In this document: positions 18,454 through 27,700 of the stretch, one piece after another
How the letters are laid out: every line of letters begins with the position of its first letter
How positions within the stretch are numbered: the stretch's first letter is position 1
The notes under the pieces: model-generated
Databases searched by the model: none
What the model saw: only the letters and a program-made list of their open reading frames with translations
Told to the model about the DNA's origin: nothing
Assembly: GCF_029675105.1 (NCBI RefSeq)
Contig: NZ_JAQQFV010000002.1
Span: 372,001 to 436,000, forward strand
Direction of reading: 5' to 3'
Source of the DNA: Nocardia anocheti
GTDB taxonomy: Bacteria > Actinomycetota > Actinomycetes > Mycobacteriales > Mycobacteriaceae
Length of the DNA: 64,000 nucleotides
Made by a program: the position numbers and the translations under genes

Positions 18454-19440
18454 ATGACTTACACACCCACTTCCGCGCTCGCCGTCGAGGCCGACGGCTT
18501 GGTCAAGGTGTTCGGCAAGCAGCGCGCCGTCGACGGGGTGAGCCTGGCCGTGCCGCGTGGCTCGGTCTACGGCGTGCTCGGACCCAACGGCGCGGGCAAG
18601 ACCACCACCATCAAGATGCTGGCCACGCTGCTGCGTCCCGACGGCGGTAGCGCCCGGATCTTCGGCCACGACGTGGTCGCCCGACCCAATGCCGTGCGCT
18701 CGCTGGTCGGCGTCACCGGGCAGTACGCCTCGGTCGACGAGGAGCTCAGCGCCACCGAGAACCTCATCATCTTCGCCCGGCTGCTCGGCCTCAGCCGCCC
18801 CGACGCCCGGCGCCGGGCCGGTGAACTGCTCGACGAGTTCGACCTCGCCGAGGCCGCGAACAAACCGCTGAAGAACTTCTCCGGCGGTATGCGCAGGCGC
18901 CTCGACCTGGCCGCCAGCCTCATCGCCACCCCGCCGCTGCTGTTCCTCGACGAGCCGACCACCGGCCTGGACCCGCGCACCCGCGCCCAGATGTGGGACA
19001 CCATCCGGCGCCTGGTGCGCGAGGGCGCCACGGTGCTGCTCACCACCCAGTACCTCGACGAGGCCGACCAGCTGGCCGACCGCATCGCCGTGATCGACCA
19101 CGGCCGGGTGATCGCCGACGGCACCGCCGACGAGCTCAAGGCCTCCATCGGCGGGTCCTCGGTGCATCTCACCCTGGTCGACCGCGCCCAGCTCGACGAG
19201 GCCCGCCGCATCGTCGGCGACTTCCTCGGCGTGAGCGCGCAGATCAGTCCGGAGGCGGGTCGGCTCACCGCCGCGCTGCCCGATCCGAATCTCACCGCCG
19301 ACCTGCTGATCCGCTTGCGCGACTGGGAGATCGGCGTCGAGGAGATCACCGTCAGCAAGCCGACCCTCGACGAGGTCTTCCTCACCATCACCGGCCACCC
19401 GGCCGAGGATTCCGACGACACCGAACGGAGCGCGGCATGA
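18454..19440 (+). CDS. DrrA-type ABC transporter ATP-binding protein
   Basis: A 328-residue ATPase with the daunorubicin-resistance (DrrA) layout: Walker A GPNGAGKTTT near residue 44, signature FSGGMRRRLDLA near 143, Walker B LLFLDEPTTGLD near 163, a switch His in the TTQYLDEADQLADR segment, and a C-terminal DUF4162-like extension. ATG at 18454 was chosen as the start matching the family N-terminus. Its TGA overlaps the ATG of the permease gene (ATGA), indicating translational coupling. Predicted to power export of a hydrophobic compound; substrate unknown. Confidence 0.94.
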   Translation: MTYTPTSALAVEADGLVKVFGKQRAVDGVSLAVPRGSVYGVLGPNGAGKTTTIKMLATLLRPDGGSARIFGHDVVARPNAVRSLVGVTGQYASVDEELSATENLIIFARLLGLSRPDARRRAGELLDEFDLAEAANKPLKNFSGGMRRRLDLAASLIATPPLLFLDEPTTGLDPRTRAQMWDTIRRLVREGATVLLTTQYLDEADQLADRIAVIDHGRVIADGTADELKASIGGSSVHLTLVDRAQLDEARRIVGDFLGVSAQISPEAGRLTAALPDPNLTADLLIRLRDWEIGVEEITVSKPTLDEVFLTITGHPAEDSDDTERSAA

Positions 19441-20261
19441 CCGCAGTTCTCACGGCGCCCGCCCCCACCGCCGACCTCGCCGAGGTCAGCGACCGTCCGG
19501 GTCTGCGCGCGACCGTCTCCACCTCGTTCACCATGGCCTATCGCGGCCTGCTCAAGATCAAGCACAATCCCGAACAGCTCTTCGACGTGACGGTGCAGCC
19601 GATCCTGTTCACCGCGCTGTTCACCTACATCTTCGGCGGCGCCATCTCGGGCAGCGTCTCGAACTATCTGCCCGTGCTCATCCCCGGCATCCTGGTGCAG
19701 ACCGTCGTGCTCACCTCGGTGGTCACCGGCACCCAGCTGCGCGAGGACATGGACAAGGGCGTGTTCGACCGCTTCAAATCCCTGCCCATCGCCCGCGTCT
19801 CGGCCCTGGCGGGCGCGCTGATCGCCGATATGGTGCGCTACGGCATCGCCTCCACGCTGACCATCATCGTGGGCCTGTGCCTGGGCTATCGGCCCGAGGG
19901 CGGCGTCACCGGTGTGCTCGCCGCCATCCTGATGGTCGTGGTGTGCTCGTTCGCGATCAGCTGGGTGTGGGCGCTGGTCGGCGTCACCGGCAAGAGCGCG
20001 GCCTCGGTGCAGGGCATCTCGATGATGGTGATGTTCCCGCTGACGTTCATGTCCGGCGCCTTCGCCCCGGTGAGCACCATGCCGGGCTGGATGCAGGGAC
20101 TCAACCACGTCAACCCGGTGTACTACATGGTCAACGCCGCACGGGAGCTGATGAACGCCAACAGCTTCGGTGGTGACCTGGTGTGGTCGCTGCTCGGCGC
20201 GGTCGCGGTGATCGTGATCTTCGCGCCGCTGACCGTGCGCGCCTACATGCGCCGCGCCTGA
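19437..20261 (+). CDS. DrrB-type ABC-2 permease
   Basis: A 274-residue integral membrane protein of the ABC-2/DrrB family with about six predicted helices, for example VQPILFTALFTYIFGGAI near 60-77, a long segment near 140-165, and a final helix near 250-268. The family loop LREDMDKGVFDRFKSLPIAR is present near 101-120. ATG at 19437 overlaps the upstream ATPase stop. It should form the membrane channel of the exporter and converges on the AfsR-like gene with a terminator between. Confidence 0.93.
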   Translation: MTAVLTAPAPTADLAEVSDRPGLRATVSTSFTMAYRGLLKIKHNPEQLFDVTVQPILFTALFTYIFGGAISGSVSNYLPVLIPGILVQTVVLTSVVTGTQLREDMDKGVFDRFKSLPIARVSALAGALIADMVRYGIASTLTIIVGLCLGYRPEGGVTGVLAAILMVVVCSFAISWVWALVGVTGKSAASVQGISMMVMFPLTFMSGAFAPVSTMPGWMQGLNHVNPVYYMVNAARELMNANSFGGDLVWSLLGAVAVIVIFAPLTVRAYMRRA

Positions 20262-20272
20262 CAACCCACCCG

Positions 20273-20310
20273 CGACAACGGCATCCGGACGACTCCGGGT
20301 GCCGTTGTCG
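20273..20310. terminator. Bidirectional terminator between exporter and AfsR-like gene
   Basis: CGACAACGGCA (20273-20283) pairs with TGCCGTTGTCG (20300-20310) over 11 bp and continues through a wobble into CCGGA/TCCGG. It sits 11 bases after the permease stop and 4 bases from the opposing gene's stop. No long T-run. Confidence 0.75.
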
Positions 20311-20314
20311 TGGA

Positions 20315-23300
20315 TCAGGCCAGCGTGCCGACGATCTCGACGATGCGGTGCGCCGCGGCCGTGCGACGCACCGCGCCGGCGCGCTGCACGGCCCGCTCGA
20401 TCGCCTCGGCGCCGACGGTCGCGCGGTGCAGGTCCAGGTGACGGGCCAGTTCCATCGACGGATTGTCCTGGCGGGCCACCGAGGTGGCGGCCAAGGCCAG
20501 CAGCTCCAGCCCGGCGGCGCGGTCGGTATCGGTGGCCAGCAGATAGGAACCCAGCGCGCAGCCCACCGCGCCGATCTGCGGCAGGTCGAAGTATTTCGTC
20601 AGCCGCTGGCTGGTCGCGGTGACGATGCTGTCGACCAGGTCGGCCGCCTCGTCCGCGCGGCCCTGCAGGACATAGGCGCTCAACGCGCCCGAGGCGACCA
20701 TGAGCCCGCCGGGGCCGGGGGTGACGTCGAACTCCGGCCAGCCGAGCAGGTCCAGCGCGCGGCGGAAGTGCCCGAGTCCGGCGTCGATGTCACCGTCGGC
20801 CAGTTCGAGTTCGGCCACGGCCGTGGCGACGGTGGCGATGCGGTGGTTGCGACGGATGCCGGGGTCGTCGATCTGGCGGATGCCGGAATCGCTCGGGCGC
20901 AGGGCGAAGTCGAGTTCGGCCCTGGCCTCGGCCCGCCTGCCGCTACCGATCAGCGCGGCGGCCAGGTAGCACCGGCTCTCCATGATCTCGTCGTGGATGC
21001 GCAACCGGTCCATCAGGGCCAGCGAGCGGCGATAGTAGCGGACGGCCTCGTCGTAGCGCGCGGACTGGCCGCACAGCTGGGCCAGGTGCTGGCAGATGTT
21101 GGCCGCGCCCCAGACCTCGCCGGGACCGAGTTCGTCCAGCGCGCGCAGGGCATCGCGGGTCGAACCGCGCATATTGCCCAGGTTCTCCCAGAAGTTGGCG
21201 CGTCCGATCAGCGCGGCGACGCGCACCTGCGGTTGTGGCGAGCGCACCGAGTCGGCGAACAGGCGGCCCACCCGGTAGTCGCCCAGCGGCACACTGATCA
21301 ACCGACCGAGGAACCACAGGCCGGGGTCGAGGCCGGGATGGGTGAGTAGGCGGCGGGCGCGCAACCGCACCGTCATCACCGGGCGGGTGTCGCCGCCGTT
21401 GAGGAACATCAGGTGCATCAGCGAGAGCACATGGGTGACCATCTGCAGGTCGGCGGCGTCGCCGGTGGTCGGTTCCGGCGGGGTGACGGCGACCACCCGC
21501 AGTGCCCAGCCGGTGAACTCCAGGTGCGCGCCGCGCATCATCCACAGCGTCGCGACCACCGGGAAGACCCCGTAGACGGTGGACGCGTCGCCGCGATCGG
21601 TCGCGGTGCGCAGTACGACGACCAGATTGTCCAGCTCGGCGCCCACCGCGAGCACCGCCGCCACCTGATCGCCCGCGCGGTAGGTGCGGATCGCGGCGGC
21701 GGCGAATTCCCGTGCCCACCGCCCCATCCGGTCGCGGACCAGCGCGGATTCGGCGCCGTCGGTCTCGGCGTCGATGGCCGCCAGCTGTTCGGCGCCGAAT
21801 TCGCGGACGGTCTCGAGCATCCGGTAGCGGATGCTGCCGTCGTCGGGGTCGTCGAGCACGGTGAGCAGTGACTGGCCGACCAGCCCGTCGACGGCCATCG
21901 CCACATCGAGTACCTCGGCCCCGGCGGCGACCGCCTCCGCGGCGGACAAGGTGAACCCGGCCGGGAAGCGCGACAGCCTGCGCAACACCACCTGCTGATC
22001 GGGTTCGAGCAGATTCCAACTCCAGGCGATCACCGCGTGCAGGGTGCGATGCCGGTGCGGCGCGGCCCGATCGCCGCTGCGCAACAGGGCGAAACGGTGC
22101 TCGAGTCGGGTCTCGATCTCGGCCACGCTCATGGTGCGCACCCGCGCGGCGGCGAGTTCGATCGCCAGCGGCAGGCCGTCGAGCGTGCGGCACAGGCGCG
22201 CCACCGTCTCCGGGTCCAGGCGCACCTCGGGTCGCACCGCGCGGGCGCGGGCGCGGAACAGGTCGGTCGCGGGCGAACCCGCCGCGTCGATGGCCAGTGG
22301 CGCCAGCGGGTAGACGGTCTCGGCGGTGATCGCCAGTGGCGAACGGCTGGTGGTGAGCACGGTCAGGCCCGCGCAGACGCCGACGAGGTCGGAGACCAGG
22401 TCGGCGGCGGCCTCGATGACGTGCTCGCAGTTGTCCAGGATGAGTAGCGTCGGCCGCGCGTCGAGGGCCTCGCGCAACCGCCTGCCCGCGTCGACGGCGC
22501 GGCCCGCGCGCAACTGCGCCGAATCGCTGAGCTCGCCCAGGCCCATCACGTACCCGATCGCGGCCTCGATATCGACGCGCGCTTCGGCGCCCGAACTCGA
22601 TTCGCCCTGTACCGAGGCCAATTCGACCAGCACCACCGGCATCGTGCGGCCCAGCCGCGCCCCGACCGCGTTGGCGACCCGGGTCTTGCCGGTCCCGCCG
22701 GGACCGAGGATCGTGGTGACCCGCGACTGTTCGACCATGGCGGCGATGGCGTCGAGATCGTCGGCGCGGCCGAGCAGTTCGTTGGGGGCGGCGCGCAGGC
22801 CGAGGGCGGTGGGCAGAGCGGAGTCGGCGCGACCGTCAGACCGGGCCGCGCCCGGCCGGAGGTCACCGATCTCGGCCTGGCCGCTCGGGTCGTCGACCAT
22901 CCGCCCTGCACTGGTTCCAGACGAGTCGGCGCCGCGATGATCCCCGGCTGCGCCGCTCGACCAGCCTGTCTCGACCGGGGCGGTGGTGCCGGGATCGACC
23001 GTCTTCTCCGATGGACGCCGCGTCGGCGCGCTGGGCGCGGAGCGGTTCGGGTGGGTCCCGGTAGCAAGGCCGGGTAGCGGGATCGGGTCGCCGCGCAGGA
23101 TCGAGGTGTTGAGGGCGAGCAGGGCCGGGCCGGGGTCGGCGCCCAGTTCTTCGATGAGGCGCAGGCGGTAGGTGGCGAAGACCTCGAGCGCGTCGGCGGT
23201 GCGGTCCGCGGCGGCGAGCAGGCGGATCAGGGTGGTGTGGGCGGGTTCGTCGAGCGGTTGGGCGTCGACGGCGGCGCGGGCGAGGGTGAGGGCGGCGGGG

Positions 23301-23875
23301 AGGTCACCCTGGACGGTGCGGGCGGCCAGTTCGATGCGGTCCAGATCGCGGCGCAGGTGGTCGGCGGCCGCGCGCAGGTCGTCGGCGGGGGCCGAGTCGG
23401 GCAGGTCGGCGCCGGGTTCGCCCCGCCACAGGGCGCGGGCGCGGGTGAGCGCGGACAGACAGTCGGCCAGCTCCCCGGCCGCGAGTCGCTTGTCGGCGCG
23501 GCGGGCCAGGGCCTGGGCGGCGGTCAGGTCGACGTCGTCCTCGGGCAGGGTCAGCCGGTATCCGGCGGGCCCGATCTCCAGCGCGCCCTCGGGCAGCAGC
23601 GCCCGCAGCCGCGAGACCTGCGTGTGCAGGGCGTTCATCGGCGCGCGCGGTGGCTGCTCACCCCAGACCTCCTCGACCAGCGCCTGGGCGCTGCGGGCCC
23701 GGCCGGGACGCACCGCGAGCGCGGTCAGCAGCAGGCGGGCTCGGGCGCCGGGAAGCGGGCGCAGCGAGCCGTCGCGACGGATCGCGATCACACCGAGCAC
23801 GCCGACAACGGCGGCGTCGGCGGCGGGAGGCGGCCCTCCCGGACCAGGGTGCTGTGCAGACATGCCGGAAGTCAT
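20315..23875 (-). CDS. AfsR/SARP-type regulator with BTAD, NB-ARC ATPase and TPR-like repeats
   Basis: A 1186-residue regulator. An OmpR-like DNA-binding winged helix (about 20-100) and BTAD domain (about 105-260, ending LGADPGPALLALNTSILRGDP) are followed by a low-complexity linker, an NB-ARC/STAND ATPase with P-loop ILGPGGTGKTRVANAVG and Walker B TLLILDNCEHV, and a long helical TPR-like C-terminus. STAND proteins act as ATP switches that oligomerise on a signal. Starts at 23875 or 23863 are both possible; neither has a strong ribosome site. It converges with the DrrAB-type exporter and diverges from the SRPBCC-menA pair, so either could be a target. This is inference; no operator is evident. 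Confidence 0.9.
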   Translation of the reverse strand: MTSGMSAQHPGPGGPPPAADAAVVGVLGVIAIRRDGSLRPLPGARARLLLTALAVRPGRARSAQALVEEVWGEQPPRAPMNALHTQVSRLRALLPEGALEIGPAGYRLTLPEDDVDLTAAQALARRADKRLAAGELADCLSALTRARALWRGEPGADLPDSAPADDLRAAADHLRRDLDRIELAARTVQGDLPAALTLARAAVDAQPLDEPAHTTLIRLLAAADRTADALEVFATYRLRLIEELGADPGPALLALNTSILRGDPIPLPGLATGTHPNRSAPSAPTRRPSEKTVDPGTTAPVETGWSSGAAGDHRGADSSGTSAGRMVDDPSGQAEIGDLRPGAARSDGRADSALPTALGLRAAPNELLGRADDLDAIAAMVEQSRVTTILGPGGTGKTRVANAVGARLGRTMPVVLVELASVQGESSSGAEARVDIEAAIGYVMGLGELSDSAQLRAGRAVDAGRRLREALDARPTLLILDNCEHVIEAAADLVSDLVGVCAGLTVLTTSRSPLAITAETVYPLAPLAIDAAGSPATDLFRARARAVRPEVRLDPETVARLCRTLDGLPLAIELAAARVRTMSVAEIETRLEHRFALLRSGDRAAPHRHRTLHAVIAWSWNLLEPDQQVVLRRLSRFPAGFTLSAAEAVAAGAEVLDVAMAVDGLVGQSLLTVLDDPDDGSIRYRMLETVREFGAEQLAAIDAETDGAESALVRDRMGRWAREFAAAAIRTYRAGDQVAAVLAVGAELDNLVVVLRTATDRGDASTVYGVFPVVATLWMMRGAHLEFTGWALRVVAVTPPEPTTGDAADLQMVTHVLSLMHLMFLNGGDTRPVMTVRLRARRLLTHPGLDPGLWFLGRLISVPLGDYRVGRLFADSVRSPQPQVRVAALIGRANFWENLGNMRGSTRDALRALDELGPGEVWGAANICQHLAQLCGQSARYDEAVRYYRRSLALMDRLRIHDEIMESRCYLAAALIGSGRRAEARAELDFALRPSDSGIRQIDDPGIRRNHRIATVATAVAELELADGDIDAGLGHFRRALDLLGWPEFDVTPGPGGLMVASGALSAYVLQGRADEAADLVDSIVTATSQRLTKYFDLPQIGAVGCALGSYLLATDTDRAAGLELLALAATSVARQDNPSMELARHLDLHRATVGAEAIERAVQRAGAVRRTAAAHRIVEIVGTLA

Positions 23876-23939
23876 CGTATGTCGCGCACCGGCGACGCGT
23901 CGTCGCGAATTGTCACCACCCCGGCCTAGGCTGACGTCC

Positions 23940-24398
23940 ATGGGCGACTTCGAGGTGATTCGGCGCACCAGCATCGCCGCCGCACCGGACCGCATCCGCG
24001 GCTATATCGACAATTTCCACCAGTGGCTGCTCTGGTCACCGTGGGAGGACGCCGACCCCCAGCTGGCCCGCACCTACACCGGACCCGAATCCGGCGTCGG
24101 CGCGCGCTATGCCTGGCGCGGCAATCGCAAGGCGGGCGCGGGCACCATGGAGATCAAGGCCGACGCCGAGCGCGAGATCGGCATCGAGCTCACCTTCGAG
24201 AAACCGTTCAAGGCCACCAACTTCGTCACCTTCACCCTCGTCCCCAGCGGCGCGAACACCGAGGTCACCTGGACGATGACCGGCACCCACTCGGGCCTGA
24301 TGGGTGTGCTGGGCAAGGTCTTCCCGATCGACAACATGATCGGCAAGGATTTCGACAAGGGCCTGGCCCGGCTCAAGACACTCGCCGAATCCGCCTAG
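23940..24398 (+). CDS. SRPBCC-family polyketide cyclase/dehydrase-like protein
   Basis: A 152-residue single-domain helix-grip protein. Features are the N-terminal strand [16 protein letters not shown], a WSPWEDADP segment near 31-39, and a long C-terminal helix [19 protein letters not shown] that closes the hydrophobic pocket. ATG at 23940. It ends 28 bases before menA on the same strand, and the two are probably one transcript. The fold binds hydrophobic small molecules; a role with menaquinone precursors is a guess from location. Confidence 0.88.
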   Translation: MGDFEVIRRTSIAAAPDRIRGYIDNFHQWLLWSPWEDADPQLARTYTGPESGVGARYAWRGNRKAGAGTMEIKADAEREIGIELTFEKPFKATNFVTFTLVPSGANTEVTWTMTGTHSGLMGVLGKVFPIDNMIGKDFDKGLARLKTLAESA

Positions 24399-24426
24399 TC
24401 CCCGGCACGCGGCTAGGCTTCGGACC

Positions 24427-25296
24427 ATGGCTACAGCTGCGGAATGGATCGAGGGCGCCCGGCCGCGGACGCTGCCCAACGCGATCGCGCCGGTCCTGGC
24501 GGGCACCGGTGCCGCCGCGTCGATCGACGGCGCCGTCTGGTGGAAAGCGATACTGGCCCTGGTCGTTTCGCTGGCCCTGATCGTGGGCGTGAACTACGCC
24601 AACGACTACTCCGACGGCATCCGCGGCACCGACGACGTGCGCGTCGGCCCGCTGCGCCTGGTCGGTTCGAAGCTGGCCTCCCCCACCGCCGTTCGCACCG
24701 CCGCGGTGCTCAGCCTGGCCCTCGGCGCGGTCGCTGGCCTGGTGCTGGCGGTGACGACGGCCTGGTGGCTGGTGCTGATCGGCGCGCTGTGCCTGGCCGG
24801 GGCCTGGTTCTACACCGGCGGCAGCAAGCCCTACGGCTACAGCGGTTTCGGCGAGATCGCGGTGTTCGTGTTCTTCGGCCTGATCGCGGTGCTGGGCACG
24901 CAGTATGTGCAGGCGCTGCGGGTCGACTGGGTCGGGCTGCTGCTCGCCATCGGTGTCGGCGCGTTCTCCAGCGCGGTCCTGGTGGCCAACAACCTGCGCG
25001 ACATCCCCACCGACACCGAGTCCGGGAAGGTCACCCTCGCGGTGAAACTCGGCGACGCCCACACCCGTACCCTGCACCTTGCCCTGCTGGCCGTGCCGTT
25101 CGTCCTCAGCCTCGCACTGGTGGCCCGCACCCCGTTTGCCCTGGTAGGTCTGCTGGCCGCCCCGCTCGCCGTGCGCGCCAATGCCCCGGTCCGCACCGGC
25201 AAGAACGGCCTCGAATTGATTCCCGCCCTCCGCGATTCCGGCCTCGCTCTGCTGGCGTGGTCGGCACTGAGCGCCTTGGCCGTCGGCCTGGGCTGA
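24427..25296 (+). CDS. menA: 1,4-dihydroxy-2-naphthoate polyprenyltransferase MenA
   Basis: UbiA-superfamily membrane prenyltransferase of 289 residues that joins dihydroxynaphthoate to the polyprenyl chain. It begins [20 protein letters not shown], has the first Asp-rich motif [11 protein letters not shown] near 59-69, and a second Asp motif [14 protein letters not shown] near 187-200, with eight to nine predicted transmembrane helices. ATG at 24427. Converges on a TetR gene 15 bases downstream. Confidence 0.96.
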   Translation: MATAAEWIEGARPRTLPNAIAPVLAGTGAAASIDGAVWWKAILALVVSLALIVGVNYANDYSDGIRGTDDVRVGPLRLVGSKLASPTAVRTAAVLSLALGAVAGLVLAVTTAWWLVLIGALCLAGAWFYTGGSKPYGYSGFGEIAVFVFFGLIAVLGTQYVQALRVDWVGLLLAIGVGAFSSAVLVANNLRDIPTDTESGKVTLAVKLGDAHTRTLHLALLAVPFVLSLALVARTPFALVGLLAAPLAVRANAPVRTGKNGLELIPALRDSGLALLAWSALSALAVGLG

Positions 25297-25311
25297 GTCC
25301 GGCCCGCGCGC

Positions 25312-25911
25312 TCAGGCCGGTAGCCGCTCCGGCTCTTCGGAGGACCGGTTCGGCGGAACATGGGCCCGGATCAGCTCGGCCAGATGGCGCCCCGTCCGGT
25401 CCAGCGGTTCCGCGCTGCGCTGCGCCAGTGACATCACCACCGCACCCTCGATCGCCGCGATCACCGTGGTCGCCAGAGACAGCGCGGTCTCCGGTGCCAC
25501 CTGCTCGGCGCGTAGCCGCGCGGCCAGCGCCTGCTCCCAGTCGTCGAACGCCGCACCGGCCGCGTCGGCGGCCTCGGGCGCTTCCGAACGCCCCAGCGCG
25601 GCGGCCACGACCGGGCAGCCCGCGAGGAAATCACTCGATTCCACGACCGTCTTCCACGCCTCGGTGAACGAGGTGATGGTCGCCTCGGGATCGGATCGGC
25701 GGCCGAAGGTCTCGATCAGCCCGGTCATCGCGCACCCGGCCACCCTGGTCGCCTCGGTGATCAGCTCGGATTTGCCGCCGGGGAAGTTCAGGTAGACCGT
25801 CCGGCGCGAGATCCCGCTGTGGTCGAGCAGCCGGGTGACGCCGGTCCCGGCCACGCCATAGCGGCGCACCAGATCGATCGCGCTCTGCACGAGTCCGTCA
25901 CGCGCTGCCAT
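25312..25911 (-). CDS. TetR-family regulator of the OYE/F420 fusion gene
   Basis: A 199-residue TetR repressor with helix-turn-helix at about 22-50 (VTRLLDHSGISRRTVYLNFPGGKSEL) and a C-terminal ligand domain. ATG at 25911 lies 28 bases from the first of two near-identical palindromes shared with the divergent OYE gene, so autoregulation and repression of that gene are very likely. The ligand-binding half contains AGCPVVAAALGRSEAPEAADAAG, as in LmrA/YxaF-like regulators. Inducer unknown. Confidence 0.93.
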   Translation of the reverse strand: MAARDGLVQSAIDLVRRYGVAGTGVTRLLDHSGISRRTVYLNFPGGKSELITEATRVAGCAMTGLIETFGRRSDPEATITSFTEAWKTVVESSDFLAGCPVVAAALGRSEAPEAADAAGAAFDDWEQALAARLRAEQVAPETALSLATTVIAAIEGAVVMSLAQRSAEPLDRTGRHLAELIRAHVPPNRSSEEPERLPA

Positions 25912-25938
25912 CGGCGTCCTTTCGTTCGGTCGATTGAA

Positions 25939-25987
25939 GTATACCGATCGGTGTACTACCGTCGGGCCAGTACACCGATCGGTGTAC
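25939..25987. promoter_or_regulatory. Paired TetR operators
   Basis: GTATACCGATCGGTGTAC (25939-25956) and the perfect palindrome GTACACCGATCGGTGTAC (25970-25987) have centres 31 bp apart, about three helical turns. The flanks TTGAAGTA and TACTTCAA make the whole 60-bp region an inverted repeat. They fill the divergent promoter of the TetR and OYE genes. Confidence 0.85.
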
Positions 25988-26008
25988 TTCAATGCGGAGG
26001 AGTCGACG

Positions 26009-27700
26009 ATGACAGCCCTGAGCGATCCGCTCGCCCTGCCCTGCGGCCAGGTGCTGCCCAACCGGCTGATGAAGGCCGCGCTCAGCGAGGGCCTCGGCAC
26101 CGCGGATTTCGGCCCCGACGAGCGCCTCGAACGGCTCTACCGCCGCTGGGGCACGGGCGGCTTCGGCCTCATCGTCACCGGCAATGTGATGGTCGACCGC
26201 ACCCAGCTCGGCGAGCCGGGCAATGTCGTCGTCGAGGACGATCGTCACCTCGGCGCGCTGCACCGCTGGGCCGAGACCGCCAAGGCGGGCGGCGCGCGCG
26301 TCTGGATGCAGATCAACCACCCCGGCCGCCAAGCCAACCCGCTCGCCTCCAAGGCGCAGCCGGTCGCGCCCTCGGCCATCGCGCTCGACATCCCCGGCCT
26401 GCCCACACCCCGCGAGCTCACCGACGCCGAGATCACCGATCTCGTGCGCCGCTACGCCACCACCGCGCGCGTCGCCGAGGCCGCCGGTTTCGACGGTGTG
26501 CAGATCCACGGCGCGCACGGCTATCTGGTCTCGCAGTTCCTCTCGCCGCTGGCCAACCAGCGCACCGACCGCTGGGGTGGTGACGCGCGGCGCCGCGCCC
26601 GCTTCGTGCTCGAGGTGGTGCGCGCGATCCGCGCCGAGGTGGCCGATTCCTTCGCGGTCGCGATCAAGCTCAACTCCGCGGACTTCCAGCGCGGCGGCTT
26701 CAGCGAGGACGAGTCACGCGCGGTGATCAGCCTGCTGGCCGCCGAACGGCTCGACCTGATCGAGATCAGCGGCGGCAGCTACGAATCGCCCGCGATGATG
26801 GGCAGGCCGGTCACCCGTTCGGCGAGCACGGCCGCGCGCGAGGCGTACTTCCTCGACTACGCGCAGTCGGTCCGCACCCTGGCCGGATCGGTGCCGCTGG
26901 CGGTCACCGGCGGCTTCCGCACCCGCTCGGCGATGGACGCCGCGGTCGACTCGCACGAATGCGATGTGGTCGGCCTGGGCCGCCCCAGCACCCTCACCCC
27001 CGACGCGGCCGACGATCTGCTGCGTGGCCGCACCAGCAGGCTGCACTCGCCACAGATCTCGCTGCGCCTGCCCGCCGCGCTGATGGCCATGGCGAGCATC
27101 AAGGCCATGGAAGGCGCGCTGGACCTGCAGTGGCACACCGACCAACTGCACCGCCTCGGCGCGGGCGACGACCCCGATCCCGGCCGCACGCCGTGGTTCA
27201 CCGCCGCGACCATGCTCAAGCGCAACGGCTTCGACGCGTTCCGCAGCAGAAGAGGTTCGACCACGAAGAAGGACCCCGCCCAGCGCAAGTTCGAGATCGA
27301 ACGCGCCGTCGGCCGCTATCTGGGCAATCCCGTGGTGCGCGGGCTGAGCCGGATCGGCGTGCGCACCACCTTCGCCACCGAACTGGAGACCACCGGCCGC
27401 AAGTCGGGTCAGGCCAGGATCGTGCCGGTCTCGGTGTCCTTCGACGACACCGGCGCCTGGGTGATCAGCCAGCACGGCACCCGCTCGGGCTGGGCGGCCA
27501 ATATCGGCGCCGAGCCGAAAGTCCGGGTGCGCCAGGGCGATCGCTGGCGCACCGGGGTGGCGCAGCTGCGCCCGAGCGACGACGTGGCCGCCCGGGCCCG
27601 AAGCTTCGCCCCGAATCCGGTGTTCGCCGGGCTCACGGCGGCGACGTTCCGCGCGCTGGCCAGCGACCCGGTCTCGGTGCGGATCACCTTCACCGACTAG
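26009..27700 (+). CDS. Fusion of an Old Yellow Enzyme (FMN) domain with an F420-dependent Ddn-like reductase domain
   Basis: A 563-residue two-domain oxidoreductase. Residues about 1-350 form an OYE TIM barrel: NRLMKAALSEG near 15-25, MQINHPGRQANPL near 100-112, the HGAHGYLVSQFLSPLANQR active-site loop near 168-186, and a final flavin-phosphate stretch ending GLGRPSTL. After a helical connector, residues about 430-563 match the deazaflavin-dependent nitroreductase (Ddn) family, with LETTGRKSGQARIVPVSV and a terminal SDPVSVRITF. ATG at 26009 has GGAGG upstream. No [4Fe-4S] domain of the dienoyl-CoA-reductase type is present. Reduction of alkenes or nitro compounds using both FMN and F420 is inferred. 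Divergent from its likely TetR repressor; its TAG overlaps the next gene's stop in CTAG. Confidence 0.88.
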   Translation: MTALSDPLALPCGQVLPNRLMKAALSEGLGTADFGPDERLERLYRRWGTGGFGLIVTGNVMVDRTQLGEPGNVVVEDDRHLGALHRWAETAKAGGARVWMQINHPGRQANPLASKAQPVAPSAIALDIPGLPTPRELTDAEITDLVRRYATTARVAEAAGFDGVQIHGAHGYLVSQFLSPLANQRTDRWGGDARRRARFVLEVVRAIRAEVADSFAVAIKLNSADFQRGGFSEDESRAVISLLAAERLDLIEISGGSYESPAMMGRPVTRSASTAAREAYFLDYAQSVRTLAGSVPLAVTGGFRTRSAMDAAVDSHECDVVGLGRPSTLTPDAADDLLRGRTSRLHSPQISLRLPAALMAMASIKAMEGALDLQWHTDQLHRLGAGDDPDPGRTPWFTAATMLKRNGFDAFRSRRGSTTKKDPAQRKFEIERAVGRYLGNPVVRGLSRIGVRTTFATELETTGRKSGQARIVPVSVSFDDTGAWVISQHGTRSGWAANIGAEPKVRVRQGDRWRTGVAQLRPSDDVAARARSFAPNPVFAGLTAATFRALASDPVSVRITFTD

